64,000 nt of DNA from Steinernema hermaphroditum (lineage: Eukaryota; Nematoda; Chromadorea; Rhabditida; Steinernematidae): positions 1,822,769 to 1,886,768 of the forward strand of contig CM059624.1 in assembly GCA_030435675.1 (NCBI GenBank), written 5' to 3'. Both the position numbers and the translations under genes were made by a program. Positions 23,001 through 34,602 of the stretch are shown here, piece after piece (positions within the stretch are counted from its first letter, which is position 1; every line of letters starts with the position of its first letter). The notes beneath the pieces are model-generated. The model saw nothing but the letters and a program-made list of their open reading frames with translations. It did no database searches and was not told where the DNA came from.

Positions 23001-26000
23001 CGATCAACTGCAGTTTAGATATCAGTCATGAGTTTGCCAAGGACTAAGCTCAAGAGAAAAAGATTCAAAACCTAATCCAAGCTGTTCTCACTTTAGACGA
23101 GGACTATCGAAACCCCCAATTTCGAACCCCTCTCTGTTGGATCACCCCATCTTCTCACATATCCGCACCTGGCGCCTCTGTCGGCATGTTTTCCCATCCC
23201 CGCTCACTTCACCCCTCTCCTCGACTGTTGTCCCTCTCTGGGCATCCAGGCGCCTTGTCCTCATCGTCTGCTGCCGCCTCCGTTTGGTCCGTTTGGCGGC
23301 GGGATTATCCTAATCCGATTAGTAAGCGATCGCCTCCATTGACGCCAAGAAGGCAAGCGCCGCGTTTGCATTTATATGCAAAAAGTGACCTCAACGGGCA
23401 AGCGGCGAGTGCCGGCTGCACGCCAAGGTCGTTTTTTGTTCCGCAGACGGAGGATACGGTAGCCGAGCATTGTTGCGACATATTATTGAGTGGGTTATGC
23501 AAAGCGGTGGAAACAAGTGGATGATCTACTGGAGAGGCGAGGAGACAAAAGAATGACAGCTTCAAAATGGACTGATTTATGTATTTTCTCTAGGTGTTGA
23601 TTATTGTGATATATAAAAAAAATAGATACACCGAAAAACCCATTAAACACAAAGTTTCCCGCTTTGGAATCCGAACCCGGACTGGTCGATTATAAGTCTA
23701 AGCTCTTAACCACTACACCACACAGGCACAAATACAAAACAGAAGACTGTCTCTGTGGTTTGGTGGCTAGCAGTTTCGATTACTAAATGCTCGAGCCGGG
23801 TTCGAGTCCCGGTGGAGGAAAATATCGTTATTTAGATCAGTTACATCCTTTATAGTGTTTTTAACATCAAATAACCTAAAACCACAATTTCAAAGATCGA
23901 AAACAGATATTCATTGGACTGTTTGGAGGATTTAGACACCTACAGTACTCCCCGGACATCAATAAATACCCGATAAATTACTCGATCGTGTCGCTGTCTC
24001 CGTCGGCACTTAATTTTACGAGCGAACACGCGTCCTCCTCTCATTCCAGCGCTTCTCCACTCAGGGGGCTATCGTCGGCGTCCCCCCATTAGACGCCTGC
24101 GCCCTCCGAAGTGCTCTGCTTTTCGGCTGTGCAATCGAACCCTTGCGCAATTATGTCGCCGTAGGCAAATTATGCGGCCGGTTAGCCCTATTATGTCGCC
24201 GCCGCCAACGGCCTTTGCGCCGCAATGTTGCGATTGAGTCGTCGTCATCGTCATCGAAATCGATTAGGTGTGCTGTTCTTTGGATCATCGGTCTTGAGAA
24301 GGCCGACGGCAACGCTGATGATGATGATGTAAAAACAGTGCGTCGCTACTTAACCCAAATTGGTCGGCGCTGGGGCAATTGCGCGGAAACCGATTATTAG
24401 CGGTTATGCGAGAAGTAGGCGCACAAATCAAACAGCTGTTGTGATTTGAGACGCTTTTTAGGTGATTACATCGCGTGCCGGAGTGCGGCCAATGGTGCAG
24501 CAGCCGGAACGCTTGGGTCATAATGAGGGTGTTGGGGTGGGCAAGAGACCGGCTACAGTATGCCCGAATTGTGGCGACTTTGAGACATATGTTCAAGCTA
24601 TGTTTACCTAGCTTGGGCTCGAGTTTAATTGGCCAAATTTTTTATAAAATGCTGGTACATGATCAAAGCTCGTATATGTCAGATCTTGGTCAGTCTAAAG
24701 TGGTCAAAAAATGTTGTATCCTAAGGGCTAAAATTTGGAGTTTGTGGCATCGATTAAGGCCGTTTTTTGGGGTTAGGCATAGACTCGTAGGTAAGGTAAG
24801 GTCATGTATAAGTTTATCTGTCTGAGCCTTGGATTGGAGTGAATTAAGGCTGATTGTAAACTAGGACACCATTAACTAGGACATTTTCCGAAAATTTCGA
24901 CTCTTACACTGTTCACATGGGTTCATTTTATTGGTCTACGATAGAATCTCTTAAAGACTGACCTCATGGGACTGTTGCTGCTGCGAAATTGAGCTCGTAT
25001 TCTCGGGTAAAGGGACGGTTTGAGCTTCGTAGGGTGGCTGGTAGGGCGCGGAGCCGACGGACGGACTCGCGGAGGTGGCCGTCGTGGCCGGGGAGACGGG
25101 AGGCTGGGAGCTGCTGGAGCGCTCCTCGTTGACGATGTCCATAGGCATCTTTCCTTTGAGGCATGTCACGTAGCGGTGACAGAAGTTGTCGCATAGCTCG
25201 TGGACCTGAAGGTGGAAGTTGTGAGATGGGGGCTTGAGCTTAAGCTTAAGGCTGTCGGAATATAAAATCTGTTTTTAAAATATGTAAACTTGAGATTAGT
25301 TCCAGTTTGAATTTGAGGGTAAAGGACCCATACCCTGCGGCTTAAGCTTAGAAGACAATGAAGGGCTTCAAGGACCCTGCTATTTCATCGCTGGCTTCTA
25401 AGATCGCTGGCTAGATCCTGACCCTTAGACCAGCTGCCAAGAGTTAGATTGATCCTAAGTCATGTATCTTTCTGATCTCCCTGGATCAACAAATTTCCAA
25501 CGTTCACCCCTCGAGCTGAACTTTTGGCATCGCCACTTCAAACGTTCCTCCATCAGAAACCACCGAATTCGCCCCCATCTCCATTCGCCTTTCACAGCAG
25601 GTGGCTCGACGACGTTCGCCTTGCAGCAGCGATGACGATCGTCATCGCCGTCGGCGGTGCGTTTTTTCCAACTTCCACCAACCCCTTATCTTCTTCGCCC
25701 CGCTCCGCCGGTGTGCATGCCAATCACAGCCGGTCGAATGGCAACATTCGGGGTGCCCTCGCAAAAAGCCCGCCGAGATAACAGGCCACTTTATCACCCA
25801 CCCAAAAACGATCATCATCATCATACCTTTTCCAGTTCGAGCAGATGAAATCGGAGCACTTGGATGGATTGGAGCATCTGAAAACAGTGGTGGCGGGTAA
25901 TTGGAGACAATCGATTGGGCGAGAGCGCCATAAATCAGATGAAAGGCGCGACAGCACACTTACCAGCGTGTCCAGCTCGGGGTTCGGAACGTAGTACGGC

Positions 26001-27919
26001 TTGTTTTCGCTATGAATCTAAATGAGTGGCACATAAATAAATGGACGCGTCTCAAGTGGCGTGACGATTAATGAATAAAAACGGGAGAAGTTGAAAGGCT
26101 GTGTAAAGCGGAAACGTTTTTGCTGATTTTTGGTTATTTGGCTGGTGGGAAGGCAGATAGATAAGGTTCACTACTGTTCGTCTTTTTAGGGATTGAAGAT
26201 TCAGGTTTACGTGACCTGGAGTTTAGTAAAACCAGATGCTGGACCTTGGATTTGAGGGAGGTTTTAGTGCTGTTTTTAAGCCTTGAATACAACTTTTTCC
26301 ATCGGTCTTGATGGGGCTGTGGAACCTTTTCATCTGTAGAAAGGCAGAAATAAGCAAAAGCCTGAGAATAGGTTTAAGAAAGGGTCGTTTTCCTCTCTGA
26401 TACAACCAAACACGGAGAGTCATAACCCTAAGCCGAAGCCTGGAATGACTGCAGACCTCAGAATTTTGAGTCCAAATTAAAATATCTCCATAAACCTAGG
26501 CTTGAGCTTGAGCTTAAGCTTAAGCTTCATATGAGTACGCATTTAGGCTTTGGCTTGACTATAACCCCATCTTCAAACTTTAAATGGACATCTTGCTCCC
26601 GGTTTGCCTCGTTAGGCTTGCTTTAAGCTCTATGAGTCAAAAGATTTCGGATCTTCTGTTCATTACAATAATTATAAAAGTGCATAAATCCAACTTACAA
26701 GCTTGGTGAACTCGGCCAGATCGTCCTGGAACGACTGCGACGAGCAGACGTCAGCTGATCCGCCACCGGAATTCTGCTCCCGAGGCGTGCACGTCGCCAG
26801 TTCGCACTTCTCGAAGAGGCACGTGAGGAGAGGAAAGAGGGGATGCCTGAAAATTTCGAACTGAGCACAAAGCGCCATAAATCAGGCGAGCAACGTACGC
26901 GTAAATCGCCTTCTTGTCGCGGTCCAACTGCTCGTCGACCAGTCCATGTGTGGGCATGCCGGAGCCGGGTGGGGCGCCGTAGCCGCCGGCCATCGGATTC
27001 GGGAAGAAGCCGAGCGAGACGTTCGGATCGCCGGGCTGGTATGCGTCGGCGGAACCGGGCGGCGGTACGCCGTAGCCGGCATCGCCGTACTGCAAAAGAG
27101 ATGCTGTCGCCTTGGGAATCTGGCGGTCGACACCGGTGAGAGGCATCTTCTCGTGCTTTGGCGGTCAAGTGCGCTGATGGGAAGTTGGGGATGGTGAGTG
27201 GGCGCGTGGACAAAGGTGCGCCACAAGGTGCTAATAACGCTCGTGCGACCATGGGACAATGCGCGAGAGGTGCGATGATGTAATCGATAGCGGCGGGCAC
27301 AGTGGGTTACTGTATGGTGGGAGACGTCAAAAGAGAGGTCAAACGTCACAAATGATCTGATATGTTTTGACGGAATTGTAGTCTTTTCAAGGAAACTTAA
27401 GCCTAAGCCTAAGCTCATGTTTTGATCGGTTATAAGTCTATAACAAATAAAGATGGAAAATAGAGTTAATGGCCTATTCTAAGCCTAGATCGTGGCCATC
27501 AAATTTCTAAGTCTAAGAGCGAACATATATTAAACCTAGGCTTAGGCTTAAGCTTGGAAACTTTCAAGATAAAACCTAAACTTTACTGAACCTTAAGCTT
27601 AAGCCAAGGCTTAAGCTTAGGCTCGACAGGCGTTAATTTAATACCTAAAGTTCTAGACAGCCTAAACTTCTGTTTAGACACTTCAAGCTTCGAATCTGGA
27701 CCTCTCTTCAAAGCTACTTTCTTGAGAACCCACCAAAAGCAAACCCTCTGCCCAAATCGGTACATTCCCCGGGTTACGGTAGTGCCATATGCAATAGCAG
27801 ACTATCCAACGAAGACACTTACCCTCTGAGACATGACACTATCGCCTGAATCGACCTCGCTCTTCTCGATCGGCGTCGATCCACTCGCTTCCAGGCGCTC
27901 GTCGATGGGTCGTCGCCTT
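14067..27919 (-). CDS. unc-62: Meis/homothorax-type TALE homeobox protein, unc-62 orthologue
   Basis: Exons in order: 27823-27919, 26899-27089, 26699-26846, 25964-26017, 25827-25877, 24963-25205, 21558-21790, 21404-21504, then 18272-18453 or 19561-19925, then 17853-17929, 14228-14539 and 14067-14178. All junctions keep phase and give about 599 residues with the first variant. The Meis domain reads [20 protein letters not shown], then [20 protein letters not shown] and [20 protein letters not shown]. The TALE homeodomain ends [32 protein letters not shown]. Meis proteins bind DNA with PBC and Hox partners and bring the PBC protein into the nucleus. Introns reach 3.3 kb and hold GC-rich islands that may be enhancers. 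The first coding exon is not settled. Confidence 0.95.
15540..15672. repeat. tRNA-like B-box fragments inside an unc-62 intron
   Basis: GAGTTCGAGTCCG at 15649-15661 (plus) and TGTTCGATTCCGG on the minus strand near 15555 both match the tRNA B box. They point towards each other around an AT-rich spacer. No full cloverleaf can be drawn. Confidence 0.35.
17853..17929 (-). other. unc-62: unc-62 homeodomain exon, TALE loop and helix 2
   Basis: This exon encodes [20 protein letters not shown] and then LQVNNW. It holds the three-residue loop extension (PYP) that defines TALE homeodomains. It starts in phase 0, so it accepts either alternative upstream exon. Confidence 0.93.
18272..18453 (-). other. 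unc-62: unc-62 alternative homeodomain exon, variant a
   Basis: This exon encodes an acidic-Gly linker ([15 protein letters not shown]) and homeodomain helix 1 ([20 protein letters not shown]). Entry phase 1 and exit phase 0 are identical to the exon at 19561-19925, so the two can replace each other but not be joined. It corresponds in position to one of the alternative exons 7a/7b known in C. elegans unc-62. Confidence 0.9.
19561..19925 (-). other. unc-62: unc-62 alternative homeodomain exon, variant b
   Basis: This exon encodes about 95 residues of His/Tyr-rich and Thr/Val/Ser-rich sequence ([15 protein letters not shown]), then homeodomain helix 1 ([20 protein letters not shown]). KRGIFPK and TNTMRNWLF are nearer to vertebrate Meis than variant a. 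Phases equal those of variant a. Confidence 0.9.
23656..23730 (-). pseudogene. Decayed tRNA, anticodon-like TAT
   Basis: On the minus strand the A-box-like TGGTGTAGTGGTTAAGAGC and B-box-like GGTTCGGATTCC are spaced as in a tRNA, with loop CTTATAA between them. The anticodon stem and part of the T stem do not pair, and the acceptor has two mismatches. It lies in an unc-62 intron next to a second tRNA-like unit in the opposite orientation. Confidence 0.45.
23742..23822 (+). pseudogene. Decayed tRNA or tRNA-derived SINE unit
   Basis: A perfect T arm (CCGGG-TTCGAGT-CCCGG) and B box are present, with an A-box-like TGGTTTGGTGGCT upstream. The anticodon stem and acceptor do not pair properly. Confidence 0.45.
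26495..27624. repeat. unc-62: Degenerate TTAGGC/TTAAGC clusters in unc-62 introns
   Basis: Short clusters of 6-mers related to the nematode telomere repeat TTAGGC occur at 26495-26527, 27396-27415, 27535-27556 and 27592-27624. Scattered examples lie elsewhere in the introns (16250-16263, 18729-18752). They mix TTAGGC with the palindromic variant CTTAAG. Confidence 0.55.
27090..27146 (-). other. unc-62: Possible alternative first codons of unc-62
   Basis: The exon at 26899-27089 stays open upstream of its acceptor to an ATG near 27144, encoding [20 protein letters not shown] transcript starting here would bypass the exon at 27823-27919, giving a second N-terminus as known for C. elegans unc-62. 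This is inferred from the open frame only. Confidence 0.4.
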
Positions 27920-28468
27920 CTGCAAAGCCATTCCGTAAATCAGCGGTGATGAAACATTTCACGCTTTTTCGGATATTATCAATCAATTCGCGAAGTGAGG
28001 CGCTGGCTGCAGCTCGCAGCCGAGAGAATAACTCAACTTGACAGATAGTCAATTACGTGTGATGGGGGTGGTCGGTGGCGGGAGGGGGGGCGCGGAAAAT
28101 TATATATGGGTATAGTGTCTACCCGAAGGCCCGGGCCCCGGAAGCCGACGACGACCCAGCCGATGTTGTACGTCGAGATTGATGGCGACGCGTTAAGTGC
28201 TACTATTCGGCATTTTTCATCGATGGATGAACGTTAAGATTTTTCTGATGTTTCTGTCAGTTCGCTCTCGCGCGCGCTCTCTTCAGGCCTGCAGGCGATG
28301 CTGCTGCTGGTGATGGTGGTCACCCACCTTCCCGGGAGCAACCAGCAACCAGCAGCGACCAGGAGCACATCGGCGGAGCAGCGCCCCGGTCGAAGATATA
28401 TGATTAATACAACAAGCCAGTTAAAACGCGGGGCGACCAATTCGTCAAATAAAAGATGCCAAGTCGCA

Positions 28469-28933
28469 TCAACTATTACTACTATCTATCAAACACTTGC
28501 TGTCGCCTTTTGACGCGCACGTACTGAGCGACGAGGCGAGCGACGGCGGCGGCGCACCGCAGCCGCGCCCCCGGCGGCCAATCCGCCTCCGTCGCCACGC
28601 CCCACAGCCGTGAAGCCCCAGCGGAGAGAGGGCGCGCGAAGGCGCCTGTAGCCGGGGCGCTGGGGCTAGGAGCCGCCGAGGAGGAGGCCTGCCCCCCTGG
28701 TGGTGGAGGTGCCCGGAGGCACCTGTGGCGTCGGCGTCTGAGGAGGAGGTAGGCGACAGATGGGTGGCGCGGCTGCCCACCGCGACGTCCACGGTGTTCA
28801 TATACTGTAGGCGCTGCTGAGGCGTTCGGTAGTCTTCTGCGTTCTCTTGTGTCGATGAGGTTTTAGGCTGTTTGTATAGTCGGTATAAGCTAAAAATTCT
28901 GAATAACATGGTATTCATAATGTATTTGTTCAT
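28469..28933 (-). other. Candidate first exon of unc-62, unproven
   Basis: A very GC-rich minus-strand frame stays open (RTPQQRLQYMNTVDVAVGSR and on) and ends near a weak donor (CAA/GTGTTT) whose phase 2 would fit the exon at 27823-27919. All three minus frames are fairly open here because of base composition, so the frame choice is uncertain. Confidence 0.3.
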
Positions 28934-31529
28934 TTCTATCGATTTTTTTGTGTGTTTAGTTTGTCCTAAATTTCAAAAATCAACGAATATGGTAGATCCA
29001 TTGTCTAAAATTTCAGAGAGCCGAGTTTAAGATCGATCTCCCTCTGGAATTCACAGGGAAAACCATCTTAATCTCAACCTCCTATCCGGACTGCCCTGGA
29101 AATCGCTAGACATTAGGCAGTCTGTTTTCTGGTACCATACAGTACCTTCATTGTTCAGACATCTGTGATCTGCCTGGTTGTCTGCGTGAACTTTCCACAT
29201 CAGAGGACATTTAAACAGAAGATAGTCTACTATAGTACTGTGCAGATTACCATTAGTGCCCCTGGGATTCGAAGATCGACGTTTTTTCGGCATGAACTGT
29301 GCATTTTCGATATGGTTTTTGGTTGCTCTGTTAAAGTAAGGTGACCTACTAAGCCGTGGTGGCAAAGGCTGACAGAACGAAAATAGAATCGTAAACCATT
29401 TGGATGATCGTTTGTTTTTGTAAGTTTGTTTTGTAAAGAACCGGATGTCGAAAACTCTGATTTAGCGCCCTTGCTATGTGATTAATACAAAAGATGCGCA
29501 AAAACTGCTATTTCAGGTCCTTGCAGGGGCAGGTTTGGGTCTAGAATCTAGATATTGATTCGTGAAATAAAGTCGTAAGGATAGGGTGATTTAGGGGATC
29601 CTATCTTAGAATGTTGACAATTACCTTACCCTTGCTAGACTCACATTCGCTCTTGAAGTGTTCTATAGCCTCTTCCTTGAAGGTTACTGTAAATGTATGA
29701 TCGGGAAAATGCAGCTTGTCTATGCGCCGGTTCACAGTCATCGATTTGAGCAGAGGATCATACATTTAGAGTAACCTTTAAGGAATAAGCTGTCTCAGGA
29801 TCCCCGACGGAAGCACAAAATTCAGATGGGCATTTCAGTCACTTTCTTATTGAAATTCCTACATTCTTTGTTCTCTTTTTCGTTGATCCAATGTGGGCGA
29901 GTTGTGGCTAGCTACAGTTTTTTTTTCGATCTAGCGTTCAAAGCTCATTGATAAGCTGTTGATGTTGTTCACTTTTTGTCACTTGAACATCTTGATGATA
30001 AACGTCCAAAACAGATTCAAGCTGACTTGTTTATGTAACCCTGTTTATCATGATAATGAATTCGTGAACTAACCACTTTGGAGCCAGTCTCCTTGTGTGT
30101 CCATTGAGAAGGTGGCCACCTCAAAAAACGATGAACTTCCGGTGAATTTTTATGGTCACTTCCTCGACGACGGTTCCTTTCCCACATGGTAATCATCGCC
30201 TAATATGCGTCGCACTTTTATGACGTTATAAAGTCGCGTGTTGCAGCCTTGCACCAAAAACGGACATTTCTCGGGGGTTTAATGAAATACACAGTCTGAT
30301 CCTTGACGGACGATGAAATCCTTGGATTACCGTACATGAGGCCTAGCCATAGAACCGGGAAGATTGGGCTGGCTGCTGAGATCTGTCGAAAGAAAGTGAT
30401 AGATATCTGCGACATCTTTTGACCATAAACCGATCTGGTAAAAGTCATACGTTCGACCGCTATCCCATCGCCTGGTTTTTGAATGTCAAGTGCCGTTGTT
30501 CTACTCAATTTTTTATGTCTTTGCGCCCTAAACGTTCACAGTAAGCCACTCACAAATCATTTGTCCACTTGTGGTGGTAAACGAACCCGGTTGGGCCACC
30601 CGCATCGTTTGGTGCTAACCAAGTCTGAACCCAGCATAGCGGAACAACCAGAAGCTGCTTGAAAATCGTGCATTTAATGGGAAACAGACAATTGCGGTCG
30701 GACGACTTTTACTCTGCACATGTCAGTCAGAATTTCTGATCAGGACCACCCACAGCGCTAGCTCACTTTTTCTTTTATAACATGGGCAAAACAACATTTT
30801 GTGCCGGAGCAGACACTCGCTAACGTGTCGCAACCGTAGATGCATGCAAGATCTCTTGGAACAAGCCTACATATCCATACTTTAGGCTAACGCAGCTCAT
30901 TGTAGGAACCTCACTTGACCGTTCTTGTTCTTAGTGTGGTCATGTTTTTCTTTGCCATAATTAAATCAATCGCATAAGCGTGCCAATCCTGTGCTACATG
31001 TTCCAAACGACATTTCCGAAGACGTAGTACTTTGTCTTTCCATGACGCTCTGTCAATCGCGCCGAATAGAGCGCCGTTCGTCCGCTGACAAGCGCCGATG
31101 TATCGATCTAGATATCGAGCGGAGATATCGGGACTCCGTTCGTTTGAGACTCTCCAGTGGCGAGATAATCACTTCCAGGCGCGTGGGAATCGGGAGGTCA
31201 TTTTTTCAACATTTCAAGAATGTTTCAAGTCGAATATTTCACGTTTTTGACACTTTTTTTCTCCGCGACCTCTGCGCACCAAGAATGCACTCTTTCGTCT
31301 GTTAGATGCGATCAATTTTTACGCTTTTCTTAGGCACAAGTTATCGTTTCAATCTAGAAGGCAGGTCTACATGACAACGCGACGGGTGACGTCAAAGTGT
31401 TCTCTACCGGAATACGGTAGAGATGAAGGCTAGGACACAAGATTGTTCAGAGTCTCGAGATGAATATCCTAGACTGAAAAGCCAAGCTAGTAGGGCAATA
31501 TAATGATACCAATGAACGTCAAAAATTTC
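28934..31529. other. No gene recognised
   Basis: About 2.6 kb of AT-rich sequence. Frames at 29051-29365 and 30218-30508 (minus) stay open for about 100 codons but show no motif and no splice partners. One inverted repeat at 29673-29785 is listed separately. Confidence 0.4.
29673..29785. repeat. Imperfect inverted repeat, 30-nt arms, 53-nt loop
   Basis: Arms 29673-29702 and 29756-29785 match at 28 of 30 positions (core AAATGTATGATC). It could be a tiny MITE or a miRNA-type hairpin. Confidence 0.6.
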
Positions 31530-31601
31530 TGGAGGTATGGGGATTCGAGCCCCGGCCCTCTCGCATGCTAAGCGAGCGTTCTACCCCTAAGCTATTGCTC
31601 T
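31530..31601 (-). pseudogene. tRNA-Ala (AGC) pseudogene
   Basis: The minus strand closely matches the intact tRNA-Ala at 6862, including CTCGCTTAGCATGCGAG and the 3' acceptor strand TACCTCC. The 5' acceptor strand has changed, so only part of the acceptor stem pairs, and the D arm has substitutions. The anticodon arm is unchanged. Confidence 0.85.
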
Positions 31602-31940
31602 ACTGGATAGCCATGTTCATAGTAAGCACTATTAGGTGAATGGCTCTACGATCTCCTCGGCTTTTCTACGATGGAATAGAACTAGGTTTAACCACAGTTT
31701 TTTTTAGGATTGTTACACTTTTCAAATGTTTCTCACATATTTTCCGTGACATCACCCAGTTTATAATATCTGGGCTTCGCCATTTTTCTCTCTTTTTCTC
31801 CGTCCAGCGTCGCCATGAATCTTTCGAATTTCCGAATTCCGCGCGTCGACCTTGATTTACGGCCTCCTTTTTGTTTCCAATTAACACTCCACTCACGTCT
31901 CCTCGATCGTCTCCAAGTACAGTAATCAATATTCACCCGA

Positions 31941-32332
31941 TCACGCTTGTCTGTTCACTTCGCTGTTTTTTGCCTTCCTCCGGCGCGCGCAGGGCGCCGC
32001 TTCCGAACCTGTTTCGTCGTCGCCGTCGCCACTGTGCACCCCATCCATCTGTGTAAAGTATTCTACATACATGCGACCCTGAAAAAGTGAGAAAACGAAC
32101 AGCGCGCAGCTGCTCGTTGAAGAAGCCAGCTGTGTTGACAAGTTTTTGGAAAAGTGATTTTTTTGCTTTTCGCCCTGGGACCCGGATTGACAATTGAAGC
32201 GGAGAGCAAATTAAAATGCTCAAATCCCACGGAGCCCTCGGCCGGGTTGGGCTTAACCGAGTGCTGCTGCTGCGTCTTCTTCTTCTTCGACGTCTTGGTC
32301 GACGTCGTCGTCGTCGTCGTTGCCGTCTCCAT
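31941..32332 (-). CDS. Small two-exon gene, hypothetical, 92 residues
   Basis: Exons 32192-32332 and 31941-32078 join in phase 0. The protein begins with a Thr run (METATTTTTTSTKTSKKKKT), continues GSVGFEHFNLLSASI, then GRMYVEYFTQMDG, an acidic stretch and a basic tail (CARRRKAKNSEVNRQA). No family is recognised. The intron acceptor CTTTTTCAG is strong, the donor (ATT/GTCAAT) is weak. Low-complexity runs make chance frames more likely, so this is tentative. Confidence 0.4.
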
Positions 32333-32399
32333 CCATCATCCTCCGCGCAGTTGGTTCGTTCGCTCTCTATCGACTTTCTGTCAACCGGCTCTGCCTCTA

Positions 32400-33274
32400 C
32401 GCCCGGCCACTGCCGCCTCCCGTTCGGCCATCAATCACCCTCGCGGAACGAAACGTCAAATTATTCGCTCCTCGCGCTTTTCAAACTCATTGACTCGCGG
32501 CGCCGTCCGTCCGCCCCTCGCGCGCGCGCACGCGTACGTAATTAAAGCACCGGAGGTGCGCGCGTTGTTGCGAGGGGATACGGTAGGGGGCACGCGACGA
32601 GGGAGTGCAATTAAGGGACAGGGGGAGTGAAATATGGGACTGAAAAAAAAACGAATTAGACACGTTTACCAAGATGAATGTGACAGTTGGAACGGTGCAG
32701 TTGAGTGAGGAGGTGAAAGATGGTGGACATACTGATGGATGGGTAAAGAAGAAGTGTACTTGCAGAAACGTGAAGGATAAGATCGGTTAGGATCAAAGAG
32801 ACAGGAGTGAAATAGAACAGTGATCAATCGAAATAGAAGATCTGAAAATTCAGCATAATACAATGTGAAGCAGTACAGAAACAGAAATGCACAACATGAG
32901 GGGAAGATTTGTTTGAGTGCAGTTTGAGCTAATTGGAAAGTTTTGTTCGAGCTAATGTTTTGGTATTATCCGAAAGCTGAATAAATTCTGCACTTCGTGG
33001 TCGTGGCGGATTTTTTTAATTCGCCTTGGATCGCGAGAAATTCACAAGACAAGTTCAAAATTTGGATCAGCGGTTGGTGAAATCGAGAGGGCATTGGTTT
33101 TGCGAAATCGGAAAGCGGGGTCTCGACACGATTCACCTGTGTGGCGGGCGGGAATGCTGCGCGCGAACGAGCGTTAACCTGTTGCACAGCTGCCTTTCAC
33201 TTCTTGCTAAACGTCTTTGACAGAAGTTAAACTGTCGCGCAGCTTCGCATATCCCTAGTCTCGCAATTATCATT
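32400..33274. other. No gene recognised
   Basis: A GC-rich tract with CG runs near 32515-32540, then AT-rich sequence. It could be regulatory for the flanking genes, but nothing specific is seen. Confidence 0.3.
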
Positions 33275-33462
33275 ATAATGCTCTGTATTACGAGTTGACC
33301 AAGGAGAAAATGAAGACAATCCTGGAGGTCTTGAAAGAGAGCAGAGACGTTTACGTCGAGATGAACTGTACGTTTCCAAAGCATCGGGCCCTGATTAGAA
33401 GTGTCCTCGAATCGATAGGGAAGCCGCGAAACATCCGTTTCCTTGACTGCATTACTTCAAGT
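33275..33462 (+). pseudogene. Fragment of an F-box-like family gene
   Basis: The peptide LTKEKMKTILEVLKESRDVY and FPKHRALIRSVLESIGK match the middle of the gene at 35535-36373 (FTKEKMKTILDVLKESTSVH; FPKHGALIRSVLESIGR). Sequence on either side does not match, so this is a duplicated piece without start or F-box. Confidence 0.8.
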
Positions 33463-33681
33463 CAATTTTATTTTGTAATAAATTCAGTTATTCTTAAAAG
33501 AAGTGTTATAGTAGTGGTTTAAGAAGAAAGTGATTACAGATGTCGCCGCGTCCCCCGGTAGAAGACGCCGGCCATATCCCATCAGGTTGTGCCCGGAAAT
33601 AGTGCAGTTTGTGTTACTGTCGGCGCGTTACTAGTACATGGGTCTTACCTACCGAAGGCACCTTTCCGTTCTGAATAATTA

Positions 33682-34602
33682 CAGGGTGTTCCATAAGTTC
33701 TGTAACGCCTCAAAATGAGCATATCTCACCGAAAATTCAATGGATTCGCGCGGAAATTGGTATACATATAAAAGAGAACCAGGAGAACCATAATCTAGAG
33801 CGATTGTTCGAAATCACCACTTTCACAAGAAAAAAAGGCTTCGAGAAGTTTCTTAAAATTCTTCGCCGTGGCCACGAGCGGAGGAATCCGCCTACCGTTT
33901 TTCACGAATGAGCAGATTTTTCCGATCAAACCATTCTCAAATCAGCATAACGAGCGAGTTATCCGTGAAACAGGTTCTCCTCGATCTGTTGAGTTCAAAA
34001 AAAGCCGCTTCCCACAGAAGTCCGTCAAGATATGGGCCAAAATAGAAGGGATGGGCCGAACGAAACCCGTTTTTATTGAAAAACGTGTCAGGATTAACTC
34101 GGAAATCTATCGAGAACGGAATCTGAAGGCATAAGTGGCAAGATTCACTCAGGAGCATTTCATAAACAAGAACTAGATGCTCCAGCAGGACCGGGCCCAG
34201 GCGCATAGATCGAAATTATCCATGGAGGTCTCGAAACAGATCTGCCCAAGTTAGTGGAGCAAGCATATGTGGTCCCCCAATATCCCCGACCAGAACCCTC
34301 AAGACTATCCCATCTATGGATTCTTGGAGAATGAAGACTCGCGAACCCGGCACACTCGCTTGGACAGTCTGAAGCGATCTCTGGAGCGAGCATGGGCAAC
34401 GGACTACTCGTGGCCACGACGAAAATTTTTAAGAAACTTCTTCAAGCCTTTTTTTCACTTAAAGTGGTGATTTCGAAGAATCGTTCTAGATGATTGTTCA
34501 TCTGGTCCTCTTTTATAGGTACATCAATTTTCGCGCGAATCCGTTGAATTTTCGGCGAGATATGCTCATTTTGAGGCGCTACAGAACTTATGGAACACCC
34601 TG
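33682..34602 (+). mobile_element. Tc1/mariner-type element, 921 bp, non-autonomous
   Basis: The ends are inverted repeats starting CAGGGTGTTCCATAAGTTCT, flanked by TA on both sides (33680-33681 and 34603-34604). The inverted repeats extend about 199 bp each (33682-33880 and 34404-34602) with roughly 85-90% identity. Inside, a plus-strand frame retains the C-terminal transposase motif WSPNIPDQNPQDYPIYGFLE, matching the SPDLNPxD(Y/F) box with the final catalytic acidic region of the Tc1/mariner family. The rest of the transposase is broken by stops. The copy could move only with help from elsewhere. Confidence 0.85.

Noticed and set aside
32154..32630. Plus-strand frames rich in Arg/Leu/Val
   Set aside because: Artefact of the trinucleotide run (GTC/GAC)n; the minus strand has the better start and acceptor.
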